The notes under the pieces were generated by a model. That model was not told where the DNA came from and searched no databases. It saw only the letters and a list, made by a program, of their open reading frames with translations. Of a stretch of 64,000 nt of DNA, positions 9,485-16,511 are shown in pieces. Each line of letters opens with the position of its first letter. Positions within the stretch are counted from its first letter, which is position 1. The position numbers and the translations under genes are program-made. Source of the stretch: Piscirickettsiaceae bacterium (GTDB lineage: Bacteria > Pseudomonadota > Gammaproteobacteria > Nitrosococcales > Methylophagaceae); contig JABSQN010000001.1 of NCBI GenBank assembly GCA_013215825.1, positions 526,679 to 590,678 of the forward strand. The letters are read 5' to 3'.

Positions 9485-11062
9485 CTATTCCCAGAGTTCA
9501 TGGTTTTGTAGTTCTTTAAGTTGTCTCGTGCTTCTATCCTTATCCCAATCCCAATCACTGGATTTTTTAATGATGGTTGGTTTAAGTAGGATCACTAATT
9601 CGGATTTTTGTGTTGACTGTGAGTTGGTTCTAAATAAATTCCCTAAAAGAGGTATTCTTGTCAAAAATGGCACGCCATCCTTACCTTCCGTCGTTATCTC
9701 TTGCATTAGACCGCCAATAACAATGACCTGATTGTTTTTTGCTCTAACAATACTATCAGACTCACGCATGGTATTTAAAGCCATTGGAAACGAAGAATCC
9801 TTACCATCCAATGTGAAATTTAGCGCTTTACTTTGTACGCGAGTAATCGATGGATGGATATGTAATGTTACATAGTTGTCATCATTGATTTGCGGTGTAA
9901 CGTCCAATACAATTCCGGAGAAAAAGGATGAAAGCTCAACAGTTGGTACACTGGTTGTCGTCGTTCCAATAGTAGTGGCCGTATTTCCAGTGCTAGTTAC
10001 ATTCGATATAAAGAATTCATCACTGCCGACCTTGATAATCGCTTTTTGATTATTAAGCGTTGATATTCTAGGGCTTGATAAAATATTAGCTTTACCTTGG
10101 GTGTCGAGCATTTTTACATAATCAGTAAATTTAATGCCTGCATTATCACTTATGGCTCCCAGTCTATTAAAGAGAGGGGTGTCACCCGCATAAGTATCAG
10201 CGACTTCTTGCCAATCAATGCCTGATTGATGATTATCATCTAAAATTATTTCAATTATTTTGGCTTCAATAATAACTTGTCTACTGAGCTGATTTTGTGT
10301 GATGCTTATAAATTGTTCAATCTCACGTAATTGCATAGGATTGGCTCTCACAATAATTGTACCCACATGAGGGTTTATTTTGACAGTGGCTTTAGGATCA
10401 ATTGCAATGATGGAGTTTATTGCATCCTCAATATCTTGCCAAAAATTAGATTTTGAGCTTGTTTTTATCCATGTGCTAGAAGCCGAGCTACTCGATGAGT
10501 TACTGTCAGATGAGTTATCTGTAGTCTCGTTATTTGCACTATTGTTTTGTCCTGATGTGACACTAGTTCGAGACTCGCCTTCTCTTTTAATATCTAATTT
10601 ATTTAATTTAAAAATACGTGTTTGAATAGTTGATGGGTAAACAATATAGCCGAGCTCTGATTTTTTATAATCATAGCCATACACTTTTTGTACAGCATCC
10701 ATCACCTGAGCAATAGTGACATTTTTCAATGATAAAGAAATAGTGCCGCTGACATCGGGGTGTACCAACATGTTTTCATTAGTTCCAGCAACTAATCCCA
10801 TAAAGAAATCACGGGCATTAACATCGTGTAAGGATAAATTAAATTGAGCTACATTGTCAGAATGTTCATCTAAAAGAGACGTGTCAAAATCTGGGATTAA
10901 GGCATCAGTAACCGCGCTGGGAAGTTCCTGCATATCAACATTGTATTGCTCTGAGGATTCAAAAGCTTTATCAATTGTTGAATCCTTAGCAGTGGGGATA
11001 GTTGAAAGGTTTGAGCAGGAAATTAACCATGGAAATAATAATAAAAAGATCAGTTTTCTCAT
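9485..11062 (-). CDS. mshL: MshL, MSHA pilus secretin lipoprotein
   Basis: A 525-residue secretin with a lipoprotein signal peptide ending LISC (Cys16). An N-terminal STN-like domain (about 70-150, FNLSLHDVNARDFFMGL) is followed by a Ser/Asn-rich linker at about 165-200, an N1-type domain (VGTIIVRANPMQLREIEQFI) and the C-terminal secretin pore. The pore region contains VIVIGGLMQE and VPFLTRIPLLGNLFRT, both classic secretin blocks. It forms the outer-membrane ring through which the MSHA pilus exits. It overlaps mshK by four bases. Confidence 0.95.
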   Translation of the reverse strand: MRKLIFLLLFPWLISCSNLSTIPTAKDSTIDKAFESSEQYNVDMQELPSAVTDALIPDFDTSLLDEHSDNVAQFNLSLHDVNARDFFMGLVAGTNENMLVHPDVSGTISLSLKNVTIAQVMDAVQKVYGYDYKKSELGYIVYPSTIQTRIFKLNKLDIKREGESRTSVTSGQNNSANNETTDNSSDSNSSSSSASSTWIKTSSKSNFWQDIEDAINSIIAIDPKATVKINPHVGTIIVRANPMQLREIEQFISITQNQLSRQVIIEAKIIEIILDDNHQSGIDWQEVADTYAGDTPLFNRLGAISDNAGIKFTDYVKMLDTQGKANILSSPRISTLNNQKAIIKVGSDEFFISNVTSTGNTATTIGTTTTSVPTVELSSFFSGIVLDVTPQINDDNYVTLHIHPSITRVQSKALNFTLDGKDSSFPMALNTMRESDSIVRAKNNQVIVIGGLMQEITTEGKDGVPFLTRIPLLGNLFRTNSQSTQKSELVILLKPTIIKKSSDWDWDKDRSTRQLKELQNHELWE

Positions 11063-11436
11063 GGCTGGGATCCTTGCTGTAGCGATGGTTGTGTATATTT
11101 AATAGAAGGGATAATGTGCAATATTTGTTGATAATTATTGATTTGAATATTCACGGACTTTTCATGTATTTCTAACACGACAATACTAGGGAAAATGATA
11201 TCACCCTGCTTAACCAATCGACCGTTTATAATGGCATGTTGAATAGAATCAGAAAAAATAATGGCAGAGAGTTTGAGTTCAATATTATCGTTAACGATCG
11301 GCTCATTGCTTATGGTGGCAATTGTATCGTAGTCTATGGGTTTTGTCGGATCGCTGAGTTCGGCACTTACGTTGGTACTTATGAGTAGTAAAAGAAAGGC
11401 GATAAGGTAATTATAGTCCAAGCCATTGCTCCTCAA
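11059..11436 (-). CDS. mshK: MshK, PilP-like periplasmic protein of MSHA assembly
   Basis: A 125-residue protein with an N-terminal signal or anchor (YLIAFLLLLISTNVSAELSDPTKP). The short domain, with LSAIIFSDSIQHAIINGRLVKQGD and VVLEIHEKSVNIQ, is typical of PilP/GspC-like proteins that carry a small beta domain. It likely links the inner-membrane alignment complex to the MshL secretin. It lies between mshJ (26-base overlap) and mshL (4-base overlap). Confidence 0.84.
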   Translation of the reverse strand: MRSNGLDYNYLIAFLLLLISTNVSAELSDPTKPIDYDTIATISNEPIVNDNIELKLSAIIFSDSIQHAIINGRLVKQGDIIFPSIVVLEIHEKSVNIQINNYQQILHIIPSIKYTQPSLQQGSQP

Positions 11437-12046
11437 AACTTAAGGTGTAAATTTGAAACGTAGTGATGGCAAGTGGATAATCATCTACTTGATAATCAAT
11501 ACTGTTCCAATTGATATGCCAGGCAAGCGATTCCAATGATTTTAGGTAATCTAATGTCTCAAAGTAACTGCCCGTGATGGTAATGTTTAGGGCATGTTTA
11601 AAAAGCCATGGTTTTTGTTCAGGTGTATCAAGTAGTGCGGCAACGGGTAATGTTTCTAGCTTAATTAATGTTAAATTCTTATTTTGATTTAATATTTGCT
11701 GAAGCGCTTGTGCCATGTTTTCGGCTGGCACAAACTGTTTAACGCCGACTTCTAATTGCTCTTTTAATGATTTTATCTCTAGCTTGATTTTAGCTAGTTT
11801 CTTTTGTTTTACTAAATTGGGATCTACATTTCCTTTAGTCGTAATTGTCGATGCTAAAATTTCTTGTTCTTGTATGTTTGATTGCAGACTTAATAATTCA
11901 ATAGATAAACTCTTTTTCTGTATTTGTAGTGGCTGATAAAAGAAGTTGTCCCAGCTATAAATAATAGCAACGGTCACGGTGATAATTAAAATCATTCTTT
12001 CGCGTTTTGAAATAGAGTCAAACCAAGTAAGGAAAGAGTTAATCAT
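11411..12046 (-). CDS. mshJ: MshJ, PilO-like inner-membrane alignment protein
   Basis: The 211-residue protein has a short cytoplasmic N-tail, one transmembrane helix (MILIITVTVAIIYSWDNFFY) and a coiled coil (about 45-95). A periplasmic ferredoxin-like domain follows, with HALNITITGSYFETLDYLKSLE, the PilO/GspM pattern. It should pair with the PilN-like protein encoded just upstream. It overlaps both neighbours, consistent with a tightly packed operon. Confidence 0.87.
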   Translation of the reverse strand: MINSFLTWFDSISKRERMILIITVTVAIIYSWDNFFYQPLQIQKKSLSIELLSLQSNIQEQEILASTITTKGNVDPNLVKQKKLAKIKLEIKSLKEQLEVGVKQFVPAENMAQALQQILNQNKNLTLIKLETLPVAALLDTPEQKPWLFKHALNITITGSYFETLDYLKSLESLAWHINWNSIDYQVDDYPLAITTFQIYTLSFEEQWLGL

Positions 12047-12642
12047 TGGGTGTCATCATCCGATAATGAAGTGCTAATATTAAAATCTAAATACGCATCT
12101 GAATCTATGTTTGTATCCATTTTTAATTGAACAAATACTTTTCCTTTGAAAACGGGCTCTTTATGTAAGTTTTGTAAAAAAACAGGTACATTTTTTGCTT
12201 TTATTGTACCTCCTTCGATATTTAATGTGTCGGTATCAATTAATACCCTCGTCAGCCATAAGTTGTCAGTGCTTTGTTGTGAAAAAGCGGTGAAATAGCG
12301 TGAAAATCCTTGGGTTCTATCAGATGATGTGTCAGATAAAAAATCAAGAACGTCTACAAGAGAAGTTTGCACATGCTGTGAATGTTTAAATTGCTTGGAT
12401 AATAATGTGTTTAGTTCTTTTTCGGGGAATTGCATTTTTAGCATTTGTGTCTGTGTTTCGGCATCTATCAGTGCGTGTTGTGTAGTCATCACTTCTTGTT
12501 GAAGAAGCGCAACATTGTTTTGTAAATAAACACTCAATGCAATCACTACCATAATGAGTGTAAGGAATAAGGCCAGTGCAAAAACAAGGGGTGTTTTAGC
12601 ATTTATGTCATGACCTTGATATAGATTTATTTGCTGTTTCAT
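12043..12642 (-). CDS. PilN-like MSHA biogenesis protein (MshI2-type)
   Basis: This 199-residue bitopic protein opens with MKQQINLYQGHD, close to the PilN signature (INLLP-like), and has one transmembrane helix at about 18-42. A coiled coil and a small periplasmic domain (LWLTRVLIDTDTLNIEGGTIKAKNVPVFLQNL) follow. PilN proteins bridge the cytoplasmic PilM ring (here MshI) and PilO (here MshJ). Its place between mshI and mshJ fits that role. Some annotations call this gene mshI2. Confidence 0.85.
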   Translation of the reverse strand: MKQQINLYQGHDINAKTPLVFALALFLTLIMVVIALSVYLQNNVALLQQEVMTTQHALIDAETQTQMLKMQFPEKELNTLLSKQFKHSQHVQTSLVDVLDFLSDTSSDRTQGFSRYFTAFSQQSTDNLWLTRVLIDTDTLNIEGGTIKAKNVPVFLQNLHKEPVFKGKVFVQLKMDTNIDSDAYLDFNISTSLSDDDTQ

Positions 12643-13598
12643 AATGCGTCAATATTTACGTCATAAGGAATGGTCGCACCAATAACCGGCGCGCACATAG
12701 CTTGTGTAGTATCACTTAATATAATGTTACTGTTAACAATCGTTGATAAATCCATAATGCGGGCAGTAATGCCATGCTCAATGCTTAAAAAGTTTAGGAT
12801 AGATTGGGTATCATTAGGTGTGGGTATAACGGTGATTTCAGTATTATTAGATAAGCTAAAAGCACTACTTACATGATCGGTCGAACGCTGAATTTCTAGG
12901 GCTAAACTATTTTGTTCTATTTGTAACTGTGAGCCACCTAAGGGGCCATTATCATTGAGGCGATCAAATCCGGACGCGATTTTACGATTCAGGTGAATAA
13001 TATTGTTATGAGTAATTAACATGTGGCCAGAGTTTTTTTGTAAATGAAGCAACACTACACCACGCTGACTATCTGGCAATAAGGTTGACAAGTTTCTTAA
13101 TGCCATTTCTTGTATGTCAATATTGGTAATGTGCAGCTCACAATGCTGGCATAAGTCAATAAGTCCCTGAACAGATGATTTTGGCGCAGCAACCACCTCA
13201 ATCATATCTACACTATTGGCTCTCTTGGAAATTGGCATAGAATAATAGTCAAGAAAGACATCATCAGGAGAGTCAATAAAGTCGGCTATTTTCCAGCGGA
13301 TAGCAGAGAGCATTTCGCTATCTTCAGCCATGGGCGATTCAAGAGATATTAAACGGTAATCTTCCGTTGCAAGCACAATGTGACAATCATATTGGTCTAA
13401 ATTATGGGTGCGGACTAGGGCTTTAAGAGTATCAAGTTTTTTATTACTATAGATAAATTCACAATGAATTAAGAGTAATTCGTTATTAGCTTCATAAGTA
13501 GAAATGGCAACAGCCACACCTTCAGATGTGAAGCTTAGCGCAACAACACCGACGGCCTTTTTCTTGAAGATGGATTTTAATAGTTGCAATCTAAACAC
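12639..13598 (-). CDS. mshI: MshI, PilM-like actin-fold protein of MSHA assembly
   Basis: The 319-residue cytoplasmic protein begins FRLQLLKSIFKKKAVGVVALSFTSEGVAVA. An actin-like PilM fold is suggested by the repeated beta-strand openings (VVLLHLQKNSGHMLIT) and by the segment WKIADFIDSPDDVFLDYYSMP, common in MshI. It is the first gene of the minus-strand msh operon, with its start 176 bases from the divergent mshA. No signal peptide or membrane segment is present. It probably forms the cytoplasmic ring around the MshE ATPase. Confidence 0.88.
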   Translation of the reverse strand: MFRLQLLKSIFKKKAVGVVALSFTSEGVAVAISTYEANNELLLIHCEFIYSNKKLDTLKALVRTHNLDQYDCHIVLATEDYRLISLESPMAEDSEMLSAIRWKIADFIDSPDDVFLDYYSMPISKRANSVDMIEVVAAPKSSVQGLIDLCQHCELHITNIDIQEMALRNLSTLLPDSQRGVVLLHLQKNSGHMLITHNNIIHLNRKIASGFDRLNDNGPLGGSQLQIEQNSLALEIQRSTDHVSSAFSLSNNTEITVIPTPNDTQSILNFLSIEHGITARIMDLSTIVNSNIILSDTTQAMCAPVIGATIPYDVNIDAL

Positions 13599-13705
13599 TC
13601 TAAAAAAATAGCTTATAAAAATGAGGCTTCATTCTAGTATCAAAAGGATTAAAACACAAACCAGTCCATTTAATGTCGATTAGAATGGGAGGAGGAGCGT
13701 AAACA

Positions 13706-13735
13706 TTGGTTATTATAAAATATAACTGCTAGTAT
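13706..13735 (+). promoter_or_regulatory. Possible sigma70 promoter for mshA
   Basis: TTGGTT at 13706-13711 and TAGTAT at 13730-13735 are separated by 18 bases and lie 39 bases before the mshA start, which has AGGGA at about 13763. The 176-base gap must also hold a promoter for mshI on the other strand. The match is fair only. Confidence 0.35.
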
Positions 13736-13774
13736 CCACTCGGTATTCTGTGAATTGTAATTAGGGACTAAACA

Positions 13775-14245
13775 ATGAAAATGAGAAAGCAACAGGCGGG
13801 TTTTACATTAATCGAATTAATTATGGTTATTGTTATTTTAGGTATTTTGGCCGCAGTGGCATTGCCTAAGTTTGCGGACTTAAGTAAGGATGCGCGTATC
13901 TCCACGCTTGAAGGTGCATCAGGAGCTGTTAAGGCGGCATCTGCTATTATTCATGCTAAATCTTTGATAGACAGTACGGAAGCTGCGGAGTCAGGAAAAT
14001 CCGCACCCGTTGAGGGCGGAAGCGTTGCCTTGGTTTTTGGTTATCCTGCGGGAACTGCAGTCGCTATAGGTAAGGCTGTAAGTTTGGGTGATTTTCACCT
14101 TACTGATACAGGTGGCGTAGTCACTATTAGTGCTAGTAATGATGGCGGTGATAGTGCTGTATCTGATTGTAACTTTACTTATACAGATGCCGCGTCGGCA
14201 GGTACTACACCTACTTACTCAGCCTTGAGTACCGATGGTTGTTAA
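13775..14245 (+). CDS. mshA: MshA-like major pilin (type IV prepilin)
   Basis: A 156-residue prepilin with the short basic leader MKMRKQQAG, cleaved before Phe. The N-terminal helix is FTLIELIMVIVILGILAAVALPKFADL, including Glu at mature position 5. Two cysteines late in the protein (SDCNFTY and the final DGC) could form the usual C-terminal disulfide loop. The helix, the KFADLSKDARISTLEG stretch and the gene order support MshA as the main subunit. It is followed by a terminator before mshC, which would let it be made in excess over the minor pilins. Confidence 0.9.
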   Translation: MKMRKQQAGFTLIELIMVIVILGILAAVALPKFADLSKDARISTLEGASGAVKAASAIIHAKSLIDSTEAAESGKSAPVEGGSVALVFGYPAGTAVAIGKAVSLGDFHLTDTGGVVTISASNDGGDSAVSDCNFTYTDAASAGTTPTYSALSTDGC

Positions 14246-14309
14246 TCAATGGGGTCAGATTGATTTGTTGATGCTCAGTTAGCTGAATATTAATGTCAAT
14301 GTTCTTGAT

Positions 14310-14347
14310 AAAAAGCCTTGGTTATTACAAAGTAGCCAGGGCTTTTT
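14310..14347 (+). terminator. Rho-independent terminator after mshA
   Basis: AAAAAGCCTTGG (14310-14321) pairs with CCAGGGCTTTTT (14336-14347) with one G-T wobble and a 14-base loop, and ends in a T run. It lies 65 bases after the mshA stop and before mshC, so it may be an attenuating terminator inside the cluster. Confidence 0.85.
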
Positions 14348-14388
14348 ATTTTAAGGCTTAGCGTTATGCGATCTTATATATTTCTATA

Positions 14389-14847
14389 ATGAATTATTCT
14401 TCACGTCTCCAGCAGGGATTTACCCTTATTGAATTGATTACAGTCATTGTATTGCTCGGTATTTTATCTGCCACCGCATTACCGAGATTTTTTGATAAAA
14501 GTGGCTATGTTGATCGGGTGCTGTTTGATGATACCTTGAACGCGGTGCGTTATGCACAAAAGCTAGCGATTGCAACCGGCTGTAGTATGCAAGTTGAAAT
14601 TAGTTCTAACACGTTCACCATCTCACGTTCGACATCATGTAATGATGATAGTAGTTTTAGCCCTATTATTCATCCGGGTACTGGCGCGACAAGTTATACG
14701 GGGCAGGAAAGTGGCGTCACTATAACGGCTGATGCTACCCCCATTATATTTTATGCATTAGGTAATTCGTCTACCGATGCGACTATTACTGTGGCAGGGA
14801 AAGAGATAAAAATCATTAGTAAAACTGGGTTTATCTATGCAGATTGA
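14389..14847 (+). CDS. mshC: MshC-like minor pilin (GspH/FimT type)
   Basis: A 152-residue prepilin with leader MNYSSRLQQG and helix FTLIELITVIVLLGILSATALPRFF. The GspH/FimT-like region is recognisable by YAQKLAIATGCSMQVEISSNTFTI. Minor pilins of this class prime pilus assembly at the tip. Its 3' end overlaps mshD by 11 bases. I infer the name from position, since minor pilins diverge quickly. Confidence 0.8.
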   Translation: MNYSSRLQQGFTLIELITVIVLLGILSATALPRFFDKSGYVDRVLFDDTLNAVRYAQKLAIATGCSMQVEISSNTFTISRSTSCNDDSSFSPIIHPGTGATSYTGQESGVTITADATPIIFYALGNSSTDATITVAGKEIKIISKTGFIYAD

Positions 14848-15283
14848 ATCACAGCGACAGCAAGGAACAACACTGATTGAACTGATAATCGCTATGATCA
14901 TTATCAGTGTCGCTTTATCCGGTATATTAAGTGTCGTAAACATAACAACGCGTCACAGTGCCGATCCTGTAGTGCAACTTCAAGCCGTTGCAATTGCAGA
15001 AAGCTATTTAGAGGAAATTTTACTATTACCCGTGCTTGATCCTGATGGTAGTAATGTGGGTGAAAGTCGGTCAACATTTGATAATATTGCCGATTATCAT
15101 AATTTGCCTTTAGAAGCACCTACCGATCAATATGGAAATTCAATTAGTGGTTTAGCTAATTACGAGATTGAGATTACTGTTGGGGATATAGCATTATCCG
15201 GTACGAATATGAAAGAAGTTGTGGTAAATGTCAGCAGAAATAACAATACGATTACCCTAAAGGGCTATAGGGCAAATTATTGA
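14837..15283 (+). CDS. mshD: MshD-like minor pilin (PilV/GspI type)
   Basis: The 148-residue prepilin has leader MQIESQRQQG and then TTLIELIIAMIIISVALSGIL, so the mature protein starts with Thr rather than Phe. The later sequence AIAESYLEEILLLP is typical of the PilV/MshD/GspI class. It overlaps mshC at its start and mshO at its end (TGATG). It is a likely minor pilin of the MSHA tip complex. Confidence 0.8.
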   Translation: MQIESQRQQGTTLIELIIAMIIISVALSGILSVVNITTRHSADPVVQLQAVAIAESYLEEILLLPVLDPDGSNVGESRSTFDNIADYHNLPLEAPTDQYGNSISGLANYEIEITVGDIALSGTNMKEVVVNVSRNNNTITLKGYRANY

Positions 15284-16113
15284 TGATTTTTCAAATACAT
15301 TGCCAAGGAGGTAAAAGCGATACTAACGATACGTTAAAAATAAAGCAGCAGGGTTTTACCTTGATTGAGTTAGTTATCGTTATGATTGTCGGTAGCATCA
15401 TGGCGATGATGACCACATCGATATTAACTGGGCCCGTACAGTCTTATGTCGATATCACTCGACGAGCTACATTAACCGATGCCGCGGAGTCAGCATTACG
15501 GCGTATGCAACGAGATATTAGGCGAGCATTGCCTAATAGTATTAGATTAACGAATAGTGGACGAACATTAGAGTTGTTGCATATTAGTGCTGGCGGGCGT
15601 TATCGAGCTAAGCTTGCCAGTGATGCCAGTGGCGATATTCTTGATTTTACCCGTGCTGATACCCGCTTTGATATTATTGGAACCTTAAATGCATCACCTA
15701 GTGGTGATGTTGTGATTTATAATTTAGGCTCAGCTTCGGCAGATGCTTATGCAGGAGATAATCGAGCTAGTATTGCTACATCAACGGTGAATACAATTAC
15801 TTTAAGTTCGGCTAAGAAATTTCCTCTTAGCTCACCTCAACAACGATTTTTTATTATTGATACTCCCATTACATACCATTGTGACTTGGCGAATAATGAA
15901 CTGTTACGTTACGATAATTATGCCATTGAATTGTCCTCTCCAAGCCTAGGTAATGCATCACTCCAATCTAATAATATTTCAGCGTGTAAGTTTGATTATG
16001 ATGACGGTACAAGTTCGCGAACGGGTTTAGTCACATTAACATTGACGCTGACGGATGATGCCAGCGAATCAATCACACTTATTCATCAAGCTCATGTGGA
16101 TAATCAGCCATGA
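15283..16113 (+). CDS. mshO: MshO-like minor pilin (PilW/GspJ type)
   Basis: A 276-residue prepilin when started at ATG 15283, which overlaps the mshD stop; a TTG three bases earlier is possible. The leader is unusually long, 24 residues before FTLIELVIVMIVGSIMAMM, and no closer start codon in frame is obvious. The body has the PilW-like ALRRMQRDIRRALPNSIRL stretch, which is the MshO/GspJ pattern. It is large for a minor pilin, as MshO is. It overlaps mshP by four bases. Confidence 0.82.
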   Translation: MIFQIHCQGGKSDTNDTLKIKQQGFTLIELVIVMIVGSIMAMMTTSILTGPVQSYVDITRRATLTDAAESALRRMQRDIRRALPNSIRLTNSGRTLELLHISAGGRYRAKLASDASGDILDFTRADTRFDIIGTLNASPSGDVVIYNLGSASADAYAGDNRASIATSTVNTITLSSAKKFPLSSPQQRFFIIDTPITYHCDLANNELLRYDNYAIELSSPSLGNASLQSNNISACKFDYDDGTSSRTGLVTLTLTLTDDASESITLIHQAHVDNQP

Positions 16114-16502
16114 ATAAGCAATCCGGATTTGCCATTATTGCCGCAACCTTTATATTGGTTATTGTTGGGCTGTTAGGTAGTTATCTTGTGAATGTTTCTG
16201 CAGTACATCACAAAACAACTCTGTTGGCACTGCAATCTGCTCGCGCCTATCATGCGGCTAAGGCCGGCGTTGAATGGGGAATTATAAATGTGTGTAACTC
16301 GGGTAGTTTTAGCATTAATAATTTTACGGTAACGATTACGGCAAACCCTGATATCGGCAATCCATATAATGAAAATGATTACGATGCAGCCGGTCTTTCT
16401 GTGGATATTAATATCTGTCGAATAACATCAAAAGCAGAATATGATACATACGGTGATATTGACTATGTTTCTCGTACATTGGAAGTAACCCTTCATCATT
16501 AA
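16110..16502 (+). CDS. mshP: MshP-like protein (PilX-type)
   Basis: A 130-residue protein with the hydrophobic N-terminus MNKQSGFAIIAATFILVIVGLLGSYLV, followed by ALQSARAYHAAKAGVEWGI. The AYxAAxAGxEWG pattern is shared by MshP and PilX. The Gly-Phe junction at residues 6-7 could be a prepilin peptidase site, although the usual Glu5 is replaced. Its position between mshO and mshQ is the standard one. Confidence 0.84.
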   Translation: MNKQSGFAIIAATFILVIVGLLGSYLVNVSAVHHKTTLLALQSARAYHAAKAGVEWGIINVCNSGSFSINNFTVTITANPDIGNPYNENDYDAAGLSVDINICRITSKAEYDTYGDIDYVSRTLEVTLHH

Positions 16503-16511
16503 GGTATTATT

